A stretch of 64,000 nt of DNA from Maribacter zhoushanensis. GTDB lineage: Bacteria > Bacteroidota > Bacteroidia > Flavobacteriales > Flavobacteriaceae. Position 1 is the first letter of the stretch. Each line of letters starts with the position of its first letter. Position numbers and translations under genes: made by a program. Below, piece by piece: positions 53,978 through 61,034 of the stretch. The stretch is from positions 167,908-231,907 of the forward strand of contig NZ_JARKMR010000003.1 of NCBI RefSeq assembly GCF_029350975.1. The letters are read 5' to 3'. The notes beneath the pieces were generated by a model. The model was given only the letters and a program-made list of their open reading frames with translations, was not told the DNA's origin and searched no databases.

Positions 53978-53985
53978 CAAAGGTA
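53978..53985 (-). promoter_or_regulatory. -7 element (TACCTTTG) of ahcY
   Basis: An exact -7 match read leftward stands 55 bases before the ahcY ATG. Nineteen bases upstream the -33 triplet is ATG instead of TTG. I see no SAH-type riboswitch in the leader. Confidence 0.55.
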
Positions 53986-54005
53986 CGAATAACACGAAGA
54001 AACCC

Positions 54006-54644
54006 ATGCCGCTTTACAAAACTATAACAGTAAATGAAGAAACCTCCTTAGCCATTTGGAAGGTTGAAGAGACCGAAGAAAATCTTTGGGAGGGTATTGA
54101 GCTTACGCCTTATTGTCAAAATAGATTTGACGGCATGAAATCTGAACTTCATCGTAAGGCGTTTTTGAGTATTAGGCACTTGCTTGCCAAATATGGTTAT
54201 ACCGATGCAGATTTGATCTATGATGAAAATGGTAAGCCACATCTAAAAGACGGTAATCTTATTTCTATAACGCATTCCCATAATTTTACCGGCATCATCA
54301 TAAGTTCAAGTGAACATGTAGGTATAGATATTGAAATGCAGCGCGATAAAATACTACGTATAGCACATAAGTTTACTCCTTTTGAGGAGTATAAAACTTT
54401 AGCGAATACGGCCGCAGTGGTTAGAAAGTTGACCATTGTATGGGGGGCAAAAGAATCGCTCTATAAAATTTATGGACACAGGGGTGTTAGTTTTTTACAT
54501 CATATTAATGTGCAAGACTTTAAGTTTGATGCTAATAAGACTACCGCTCAGATTATTTTTCAAGGAAATTTGTCCAATTATAAGATACGATTTCTAGAAT
54601 TTGAAGCGTTTACATGCGTTTATGCTACAAGAGATAAAGAATAA
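54006..54644 (+). CDS. 4'-phosphopantetheinyl transferase superfamily protein
   Basis: I choose the ATG at 54006 (MPLYKTITVNEETSLAIW, 212 residues); the frame is open upstream to 53916 but that part overlaps ahcY and its promoter. Sfp-type motifs are present: VGIDIEMQRDKILRIAHKF (Mg2+ site) and LTIVWGAKESLYKI. The enzyme loads phosphopantetheine onto carrier proteins. It begins a rightward group of five genes with small gaps or overlaps. Confidence 0.92.
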   Translation: MPLYKTITVNEETSLAIWKVEETEENLWEGIELTPYCQNRFDGMKSELHRKAFLSIRHLLAKYGYTDADLIYDENGKPHLKDGNLISITHSHNFTGIIISSSEHVGIDIEMQRDKILRIAHKFTPFEEYKTLANTAAVVRKLTIVWGAKESLYKIYGHRGVSFLHHINVQDFKFDANKTTAQIIFQGNLSNYKIRFLEFEAFTCVYATRDKE

Positions 54645-54669
54645 ATAAATATAATATAGCTTACTTTAA

Positions 54670-54930
54670 ATGGATATATCAGTAGAATTGACATTTTCAC
54701 CATTGCAAGATGATTTTGAACAACACATTATAGATTTCATAAAAAAACTACGGGAGTCTGGCTTAACCATACTTGAGAATCCGTTAAGCACACAGGTATA
54801 CGGAACTTATGACGAGGTAATGACAGTTTTAAATACCGAAATCAAAACAGCGTTTGAGCTTATGGACCGCGGACTCTTGTTCATGAAAATAGTTAAATCT
54901 GATAGAAGCGACTATGAGCCCCATTTTTGA
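54670..54930 (+). CDS. YkoF/MTH1187-like thiamine-binding protein
   Basis: The 86-residue protein (MDISVELTFSPLQDDFEQHI, STQVYGTYDEVMTVLNTEI) matches the small alpha/beta thiamine-binding family related to YkoF. Its end overlaps the PnuC-like gene by 17 bases, which suggests it aids vitamin uptake or handling in the cytoplasm. No TPP riboswitch precedes this operon. Confidence 0.82.
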   Translation: MDISVELTFSPLQDDFEQHIIDFIKKLRESGLTILENPLSTQVYGTYDEVMTVLNTEIKTAFELMDRGLLFMKIVKSDRSDYEPHF

Positions 54931-55546
54931 TTATCTCTTTGGTCAATATGCCGAGTATGATATGTTAGATGTCGTTCTAGAAATAGTAGCGGTAATATTT
55001 GGTTTGCTATCGGTTTGGTTTTCCAAACAGAATAAAATTTTAGTGTACCCTACTGGTTTGATCAGTACTTCTATATTCGTGTACCTGTTATTAAAATGGG
55101 GGTTGTTAGGTGATATGATGATCAATGCCTACTATTTTATAATGAGTTTATATGGTTGGTATATTTGGACAAGAAAAGTAGATGCCGAGCACTATACGCC
55201 AATAACAAGGGTGACCAGGAAAGAAAATATTACCTCGATTTTCATTTTTATAAGTACGATTGTTTTTGTTTTTACGGTATATCAAGTTTTTGATAAATGG
55301 AATAGCTGGACGGCTTATGTTGACACCATAACAACAGCTATATTTTTTGTGGGTATGTGGCTGATGGCCAAAAGAAAAGTAGAAAATTGGATATATTGGA
55401 TTATTGGAGATTTAATATCTATCCCATTATACTTTTATAAAGGATTTACGTTTACTAGTTTTCAGTATCTCATTTTTACAATATTGGCCTTTTACGGGTA
55501 TAATGCATGGAAGAAAAATACAGACAAGAACCTTCAGATGTCTTAA
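54914..55546 (+). CDS. PnuC family vitamin transporter (probable PnuT, thiamine)
   Basis: The 210-residue membrane protein has seven predicted helices and the PnuC pattern: VWFSKQNKILVYPTGLIST, MINAYYFIMSLYGWYIW, and WNSWTAYVDTITTAIFFVGMWLMAKRKVENW. The family imports nicotinamide riboside (PnuC), thiamine (PnuT) or riboflavin (PnuX) by facilitated diffusion and metabolic trapping. The thiamine-binding gene upstream argues for thiamine; the NadR-like kinase downstream is equally at home with nicotinamide riboside. Both ends overlap neighbouring genes (17 and 40 bases). Confidence 0.9.
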   Translation: MSPIFDYLFGQYAEYDMLDVVLEIVAVIFGLLSVWFSKQNKILVYPTGLISTSIFVYLLLKWGLLGDMMINAYYFIMSLYGWYIWTRKVDAEHYTPITRVTRKENITSIFIFISTIVFVFTVYQVFDKWNSWTAYVDTITTAIFFVGMWLMAKRKVENWIYWIIGDLISIPLYFYKGFTFTSFQYLIFTILAFYGYNAWKKNTDKNLQMS

Positions 55547-56070
55547 AAGTGGTTCTTTTTGGACCAGAATCTACAGGTAAGACAACATTGTCAGAGCAAT
55601 TGGCAAGGCATTACCATACAGTTTGGGTGCCAGAATATGCTAGGGACTATTTGCAAGATAAATGGAACAATGAGCGAAAAACTTGTGAACCGCACGATCT
55701 GCTACCTATTGCTGCAGGGCAAATGCGTATGGAGAATAATTTGACAAAAAAAGCTACGGATATTCTTATTTGTGATACGGATCTTTTAGAAACCAAGGTT
55801 TATTCAGAGGCGTATTATATTGGTAATTGTGATCCGGTATTAGAAAAGTATGCTTTGGAGAATACATATGATCTCTATTTGTTGACCTATATAGATATTC
55901 CTTGGGAAGCAGATGACTTAAGGGATAAGCCAGATGAAAGAGAGCAAATGTTCAATTATTTTAAGGACACTTTAGAAAAATACGGTAAAAATTTTATTAC
56001 CTTGAAGGGGAACAAAAAAGAACGTTTACAAAAAGCCATTAACCATATAGATAAGTTATTACATAAATGA
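55507..56070 (+). CDS. NadR-like ATPase/kinase
   Basis: The 187-residue P-loop protein has Walker A GPESTGKT (residues 19-26), WVPEYARDYL and the lid-type segment DIPWEADDLRDKPDER, typical of the nicotinamide riboside kinase domain of NadR. The adenylyltransferase half of NadR is absent. It phosphorylates the imported vitamin to trap it, most likely nicotinamide riboside, or in this context perhaps thiamine. It overlaps the transporter gene by 40 bases and the DUF4301 gene by 4. Confidence 0.88.
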   Translation: MEEKYRQEPSDVLKVVLFGPESTGKTTLSEQLARHYHTVWVPEYARDYLQDKWNNERKTCEPHDLLPIAAGQMRMENNLTKKATDILICDTDLLETKVYSEAYYIGNCDPVLEKYALENTYDLYLLTYIDIPWEADDLRDKPDEREQMFNYFKDTLEKYGKNFITLKGNKKERLQKAINHIDKLLHK

Positions 56071-57605
56071 TTGAACTTACAGATAAAGATTTAAAACAAT
56101 TAGAGGAAAAAGGAATTTCTAAAGAGCAAATGTTGGGTCATATCAACACGTTTAAAGAAGGTATTCCTTTTGTGAAATTAGAGAATGCCGCGGTAATAGG
56201 TAATGGTATTCTAAAGTTTTCTGATGCAGAAGAGAAAGAACTCATTGCATTTTATGATTCAAAACTAAAAGGACTTGATATTTTAAAGTTTGTACCGGCT
56301 TCTGGTGCTGCTTCTAGAATGTTCAAAGCTCTGTTCAGCTTTTTAGGAGCTTATAATCCTGCTAAAGAAACGTTAGATGCATATTTGTCAAGAACTAATG
56401 ACAAGGATATAAAAAAGTTTTCTGAAGGCTTGGAGCGCTTTCCGTTTTACCAAAAGGTGATGGATAGAATAGCTGTAAAATCTGATTCTCAAGGAGAGAA
56501 AGTATTTAGTTTCATTTCTGAGCTTTTAGGTGAGAATGCACTGAACTATGGTTTTTATCCAAAAGGATTATTGCCGTTTCATAAATATGAATCTTCTGCA
56601 GCAACGCCTTTTGAAGAACATTTAAAAGAAGGCGCTTTGTATGCAGGTTCTAACGGTAAGGCAAACCTACATTTTACAATTTCAGAACAGCATGAAGAAA
56701 TGTTTGGTGAAGAATTTAAAGCCTCTGGACCTAAAGTTTCTGCCGATACAGGTATTACCTATAACGTAGACTATTCGTTTCAGAAACCTTCTACAGACAC
56801 CTTGGCAGTAGATATGGATGATAATCCTTTTAGAAATGAAGATGGTTCTGTGTTATTTAGGCCAGGAGGTCACGGCGCATTGATCCAAAATCTAAACGAG
56901 CAAGATGCCGATGTTATTTTTATAAAAAATATTGATAACGTTGCCGTTATGAAAGATGCTAAGGCGGTTGCCGATAGTAAAAAAGTTTTGGCAGGTGTAC
57001 TTTTAAAAGAACAGGAAAAAGCTTTTGAATATGCTGCATTACTTGATAAGGAAAATGTAGACGATGCACAAATTGAAGAAATCAGAAACTTTTTGGTTAC
57101 GAACTTGAACGTTCGTTTCTCTGATGACTTTGATTCAAAATCTAACAGCGAAAAAGTAGCTGTACTAAAAGATAAGATCAATAGACCTATTCGTATTTGC
57201 GGTATGGTAAAGAATGAAGGTGAGCCAGGTGGTGGTCCGTTTTGGGTAACCAATGGTAAAGGAGAAGTTTCTTTACAGATTATAGAATCTGCCCAAATAG
57301 ATATGGATAATCAACAACAGGCAGACTTACTAAAGAATTCTACGCATTTTAATCCGGTAGATTTGGTGTGTGCTGTTCGTAATTATAAAGGTGAGAAATA
57401 TGACTTGTTGAAGTTTGTTGATGAAAAGCAAGGTTTTATAACGGGTAAGACTAAAGATGGTAAAGAGTTAAAAGCTCTTGAGCTTCCCGGCTTATGGAAT
57501 GGTGCAATGGCATTTTGGAATACAATTTTTGTAGAAGTGCCTTTAGTAACCTTCAACCCTGTAAAAAGTGTAGTAGATCTTTTAAAAGATTCACATCAGG
57601 CTTAA
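56067..57605 (+). CDS. DUF4301 family protein
   Basis: The 512-residue protein belongs to DUF4301, found mainly in Bacteroidota. FVPASGAASRMFKALFSF near residue 70 resembles the glycine-rich nucleotide loop of sugar nucleotidyltransferases, and LFRPGGHGALIQNLNE with IFIKNIDNVA follows the same fold's order. No signal peptide is seen. It is co-translated with the NadR-like kinase (4-base overlap) and closes the operon. A nucleotide-transfer reaction is only a hypothesis. Confidence 0.85.
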   Translation: MIELTDKDLKQLEEKGISKEQMLGHINTFKEGIPFVKLENAAVIGNGILKFSDAEEKELIAFYDSKLKGLDILKFVPASGAASRMFKALFSFLGAYNPAKETLDAYLSRTNDKDIKKFSEGLERFPFYQKVMDRIAVKSDSQGEKVFSFISELLGENALNYGFYPKGLLPFHKYESSAATPFEEHLKEGALYAGSNGKANLHFTISEQHEEMFGEEFKASGPKVSADTGITYNVDYSFQKPSTDTLAVDMDDNPFRNEDGSVLFRPGGHGALIQNLNEQDADVIFIKNIDNVAVMKDAKAVADSKKVLAGVLLKEQEKAFEYAALLDKENVDDAQIEEIRNFLVTNLNVRFSDDFDSKSNSEKVAVLKDKINRPIRICGMVKNEGEPGGGPFWVTNGKGEVSLQIIESAQIDMDNQQQADLLKNSTHFNPVDLVCAVRNYKGEKYDLLKFVDEKQGFITGKTKDGKELKALELPGLWNGAMAFWNTIFVEVPLVTFNPVKSVVDLLKDSHQA

Positions 57606-57627
57606 AACATAATATCTAGTATCGTAT

Positions 57628-57659
57628 AAAAAAGTGTGTAGTTTCTACACACTTTTTTT
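57628..57659 (+). terminator. Terminator of the PPTase-to-DUF4301 operon
   Basis: AAAAAAGTGTGTAG-TTT-CTACACACTTTTTTT is a perfect hairpin. Confidence 0.93.
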
Positions 57660-57811
57660 GTTTACACACATTTTTACCCACTACATAAAATAATTGAATA
57701 AACATAAATAATTGATATTAAGTATTTTACGAGTAATGAGAAGGTAAATTGTTCAGTGGCACAGTTTTCCTAATATACTTTACAAGAATGTTTAATTTAA
57801 TATAAGTAAAT

Positions 57812-58114
57812 ATGAAAAAATTAGTTTTTGCCACAGCTTTAGCCATCGGTAGTTTAACAATAGGTACTGCCGCTACTCCAATTATATTTCACGACGGTAT
57901 AATGGAAGATATCTTTTTACAAGACTACACAGAAGTAGCTGCTTCTGATCTGCCAACACCAATTGTAAATGCTTTAGCAACAGATTATGAAGGTGCAATG
58001 TTGAACAAGGCATATGTAGATGATGAAAATAATTACAAATTAGAAATTACTACACAAGACGGAGTTTCTAGTGTACTTTATGCAGATGCAGAAGGTAACT
58101 GGTTAAAAATGTAG
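57812..58114 (+). CDS. Secreted PepSY-like protein (paralogue 1)
   Basis: The 100-residue protein has a signal peptide (residues 1-22, IGTAATP). The mature part matches the PepSY-like/BLIP-like fold: SDLPTPIVNALATDYEGAML, NKAYVDDENNYKLEI, and the end VLYADAEGNWLKM. Two more paralogues follow within 1.7 kb. Such proteins are periplasmic and possibly bind peptides or inhibit proteases; nothing is proved. It has its own terminator, so the three are separate units. Confidence 0.85.
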   Translation: MKKLVFATALAIGSLTIGTAATPIIFHDGIMEDIFLQDYTEVAASDLPTPIVNALATDYEGAMLNKAYVDDENNYKLEITTQDGVSSVLYADAEGNWLKM

Positions 58115-58142
58115 TAATTAGGAGTTTGAGTTAGTTGTTTGT

Positions 58143-58167
58143 AAAAAGCTGCCTAGGCAGCTTTTTT
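58143..58167 (+). terminator. Terminator of PepSY-like gene 1
   Basis: AAAAAGCTGCC-TA-GGCAGCTTTTTT forms a stem on the palindrome GCTGCCTAGGCAGC, with a T tract. Confidence 0.88.
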
Positions 58168-58267
58168 ACTTTCAAAAATTTAAAATTTCGTTGATTAATA
58201 ATCCATATGTAAGATTACTCCGTAAGTATTCTAAGATTGAGAGTTGTTAACGATTAAAATATTAAGC

Positions 58268-58573
58268 ATGAAAAATTACGCATTACTAGTATTCTTAACT
58301 TTAGGAATAATGTTTAACGCAACTGCAAAAGCTAGTTCAGATATAGTTAAAGCAGAAATTATAATTCATACGGCAGACGAATACGTAAAAATAAAATCGA
58401 GCGAATTAACACCGCCGGTTATCGAAGAGATATTAAAGCAGTACCCAACATCTAAACTAGGTGGTGCTTTCAAAAATGATAAAGGAGAATTCAAATTAAT
58501 CATGGTACTTAAAAGCGGAACAAGAAAGACCGTATACATAGACCAGTACGGTAATTGGATCAATAAAAGATAG
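58268..58573 (+). CDS. Secreted PepSY-like protein (paralogue 2)
   Basis: I choose the ATG at 58268 (MKNYALLVFLTLGIMFNATAKA, signal peptide, 101 residues) over a longer frame to 58244. The mature domain repeats the family pattern: SELTPPVIEEILKQYPTSKLGGAFKN, KGEFKLIMVL, and the end TVYIDQYGNWINKR. It is the most divergent and most basic of the three. Confidence 0.83.
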   Translation: MKNYALLVFLTLGIMFNATAKASSDIVKAEIIIHTADEYVKIKSSELTPPVIEEILKQYPTSKLGGAFKNDKGEFKLIMVLKSGTRKTVYIDQYGNWINKR

Positions 58574-58593
58574 TCTGCATTACAGACAGAAAT

Positions 58594-58624
58594 AAAAAAA
58601 ACTGCTAAATGCGGTTTTTTTTTA
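58594..58624 (+). terminator. Terminator of PepSY-like gene 2
   Basis: AAAAAAACTGC-TAAAT-GCGGTTTTTTTTT with one mismatch. Confidence 0.75.
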
Positions 58625-58684
58625 TTTAAAATGTGACCTATCGAAAAATGTTGTGTCTAAATAAGTGAAGCAAGTTATGAAACA

Positions 58685-58771
58685 ATGGTCACATTAGTAT
58701 TTATTTTAGTCTTAAGCACAGTTTTGATTTTTTCATTAGGTGTCATATCAAAATTATGTTATGAGAAATAA
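58685..58771 (+). CDS. Possible 28-residue single-helix membrane protein
   Basis: The frame MVTLVFILVLSTVLIFSLGV, then eight more residues ending CYEK, codes for one hydrophobic helix with a basic-acidic tail. It lies in an otherwise empty gap upstream of an orphan terminator. There is no family evidence and no clear start signal. Confidence 0.25.
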   Translation: MVTLVFILVLSTVLIFSLGVISKLCYEK

Positions 58772-58944
58772 ATAATTAAAATATCACTTTCGCGTAAACA
58801 CTAACCGTTAACTATGAAAGTGCCACCAAATAATTGTAATTGAAATAATCCCCCGGATTAGCATAGCCCAATTTTAGTTGTTGTTGAATTGATTGAGGTG
58901 TTGATTTAAAATTTTAAGACAAGAGTTTGATAGGTGGTTTGAGG

Positions 58945-58973
58945 GGGGCTGCAATTTGCAGCTCCTTTTTTTT
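58945..58973 (+). terminator. Orphan rho-independent terminator
   Basis: GGGGCTGCA pairs with TGCAGCTCC (one G-U) around an ATT loop, followed by TTTTTTTT. No annotated gene lies within 370 bases upstream. Confidence 0.85.
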
Positions 58974-59190
58974 GTCTTCAATAAAGTTCCAGAATCGTTT
59001 TTTAGTCGTAAACGAATTGAGTAAAAATTACACAGTAGTAATCATTAGGTACAACTTTACACAGCTACTTTAATGATGAACAAAATTCAAATTACTGATA
59101 ATCAGTAGTATTGTTGTCTAACCTTTTTTTGGCATTCTTTTTTCTTTGTTAATATTATTGATATGTATTATTAACTTAAATATAAAAAAG

Positions 59191-59508
59191 ATGAAGACTT
59201 TATTTTTATTAGGAGCAATGACAATAGGAGGTTTTGCAATGAATGCACAGGAAGCTTTGATTTCAGAAAATGGTATTCAGCATAACCACATAAGTGAAGT
59301 TTCAATAGTTACAGAAGATTTTAAAGAAATTTCTGTTTCAGAAGTTCCACAGGCAGTATCAGATGCAGTATCTAAGAATTTTCCAACGGCAAATTTAGAT
59401 AAGGCATACACAAATGAAAAGAAACAATATAAACTAGTATTATCTCTGGAAGACGGTACACAAGGTACCGTGTATGCTGATGAAGAAGGTAATTGGATAG
59501 ATATGTAA
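59191..59508 (+). CDS. Secreted PepSY-like protein (paralogue 3)
   Basis: I choose the ATG at 59191 (MKTLFLLGAMTIGGFAMNAQ, signal peptide, 105 residues) over a frame to 59146. The mature domain reads SEVPQAVSDAVSKNFPTANL, DKAYTNEKKQYKLVL, and ends TVYADEEGNWIDM. It is the nearest to the sigma-54 activator gene and is closest in sequence to paralogue 1 in the C-terminal motif. Confidence 0.85.
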   Translation: MKTLFLLGAMTIGGFAMNAQEALISENGIQHNHISEVSIVTEDFKEISVSEVPQAVSDAVSKNFPTANLDKAYTNEKKQYKLVLSLEDGTQGTVYADEEGNWIDM

Positions 59509-59545
59509 TTATAGAGAAACTTGTTTGTTCAAGTTGGTTTGGTCA

Positions 59546-59581
59546 GGAAAGGATAGCTCAATGCTATTCTTTCCTTTTTTT
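59546..59581 (+). terminator. Terminator of PepSY-like gene 3
   Basis: GGAAAGGATAGC and GCTATTCTTTCC (one mismatch) enclose a short loop and precede TTTTTTT. Confidence 0.85.
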
Positions 59582-59684
59582 ATGTCCTTTTTAAATTAAA
59601 GCTGTAAAGCTTTATGATAATTTTAAAACACAAATAATCGGCTTATGGTATTTTTACGTAGATACTAAGAATACTTAACTGACT

Positions 59685-61034
59685 ATGACAAAAATACTGA
59701 TCATTGAAGATGATACTTCATTTGCTCAAATGCTTCAAAAGTTTTTGGCAAGAAATAGTTATGATGTAGTATTAAGTCATACCGGGTTAGATGGTGAAAA
59801 ACAGTTAAAAGAACAAGATTTTCAATTAGTGATTACAGATTTGCGTCTGCCGGATTATGACGGAATTAAATTGGTTTCTAAGCTAAAAGGACAAACACCC
59901 GTTATTGTAATGACAGGGTATGCAGAAGTGTCTACAGCAGTAAAGGCAATGAAGATGGGGGCTTATGATTATATCTCCAAGCCATTTACACCAGATCAAA
60001 TGTTGTCGGTTATTGATGGAGCATTGAATTCTAGACCAGTAATTGCTAAAGAAGCCACTAAAGAAAATTCTAAAGCCAGTGCGCCAATTGAAAAAAGTGG
60101 AGCTAATTCTGAACATTTACTTTTAAGTAGTGATGCCACTCAGAAACTAGAAGAGCATATTGTTCTGGTTGCACCTACAGATATGTCGGTTTTAATCATT
60201 GGTGAAAGTGGTACGGGTAAAGAGGTTACGGCGAAGGCTATTCATCAGAAAAGCACAAGAAATGAAAAGCCCTTTATAGCACTTGATTGTGGGGCAATAC
60301 CAAAAGAATTGGCTGCAAGTGAGTTTTTTGGACATATAAAAGGAAGTTTTACTGGCGCAGTTGCTGATAAAATAGGGAGTTTTGAAGCGGCAAATGGCGG
60401 AACATTATTCTTAGATGAGGTAGGTAATTTATCTTATGAGAACCAAATACAATTATTAAGAGCTTTACAAGAACGAAAGATTAAAAGAATAGGCAGTAAT
60501 ACAGAAATACAGGTTGATGTTAGAATTTTATCGGCTACAAATGAAGATTTAAAGGCAGCAGTTGAAAAAGGTACTTTTCGTGAAGATTTGTACCATAGGT
60601 TAAATGAATTTTCATTGCAAATTCCTGCTTTGAAAAACAGACATGGAGATTTACCGGTATTAGCCAATCATTTTTTAGAAAAGTTCAATAAAAAGCTGAA
60701 CAAGCAAATCTTAGATTTCTCAGATGAGGTCTGGGATATTTTTAAGGCATACAACTGGCCTGGTAATATACGTGAGTTGCAAAATGTCGTTCAACGTGCG
60801 GTATTGCTGACCACAACTGATAAAGTGCAGGCAAATACGTTACCTTCAGAATTAATAAATCCTGTTTTAGAAACAGTGGAATTAGGTAGTCTTTCAAAAG
60901 CAGATTTTGAAAAAGAGCAAATTGTAAATGCCTTAAAAATAACTAATTATAATAAATCTAAAGCAGCAAAACTGTTACAGGTAACCAGAAAGACACTGTA
61001 TAATAGAATCAATTATTATGATTTGGATTTGTAA
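59685..61034 (+). CDS. Sigma-54-dependent response regulator (NtrC type)
   Basis: The 449-residue activator has a receiver domain with phospho-acceptor Asp52 (TDLRLP), an AAA+ domain with Walker A GESGTGKE, Walker B GGTLFLDEVGNL and the sigma-54 contact loop as GSFTGA instead of GAFTGA, then a Fis-type HTH (FEKEQIVNALKITNYNKSKA, LQVTRKTLYNRI). It activates RpoN promoters when phosphorylated. Its stop overlaps the end of the convergent hybrid kinase gene by 26 bases, so the two are surely a pair. The PepSY-like genes upstream are likely targets (inference). Confidence 0.95.
   Translation: MTKILIIEDDTSFAQMLQKFLARNSYDVVLSHTGLDGEKQLKEQDFQLVITDLRLPDYDGIKLVSKLKGQTPVIVMTGYAEVSTAVKAMKMGAYDYISKPFTPDQMLSVIDGALNSRPVIAKEATKENSKASAPIEKSGANSEHLLLSSDATQKLEEHIVLVAPTDMSVLIIGESGTGKEVTAKAIHQKSTRNEKPFIALDCGAIPKELAASEFFGHIKGSFTGAVADKIGSFEAANGGTLFLDEVGNLSYENQIQLLRALQERKIKRIGSNTEIQVDVRILSATNEDLKAAVEKGTFREDLYHRLNEFSLQIPALKNRHGDLPVLANHFLEKFNKKLNKQILDFSDEVWDIFKAYNWPGNIRELQNVVQRAVLLTTTDKVQANTLPSELINPVLETVELGSLSKADFEKEQIVNALKITNYNKSKAAKLLQVTRKTLYNRINYYDLDL

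Larger units (their letters stand above)
58625..59190 (+). other. Long non-coding gap with orphan terminator; candidate small RNA
   Basis: About 565 bases separate two PepSY-like genes. At 58945-58973 a stem GGGGCTGCA / TGCAGCTCC followed by eight T residues is a full rho-independent terminator, yet no obvious gene ends there. Either a small RNA starts between 58772 and 58900, or the tiny frame at 58685 is real. I see no exact -7 element in the stretch. Confidence 0.5.

Noticed and set aside
57757..57772. TGGCACAGTTTTCCTA before PepSY-like gene 1, and TGGCATTCTTTTTTC (59131) before gene 3, as sigma-54 promoters.
   Set aside because: The -24 halves are good, but the -12 element reads TCCT and TTTC instead of TTGC, so I do not claim them as features.
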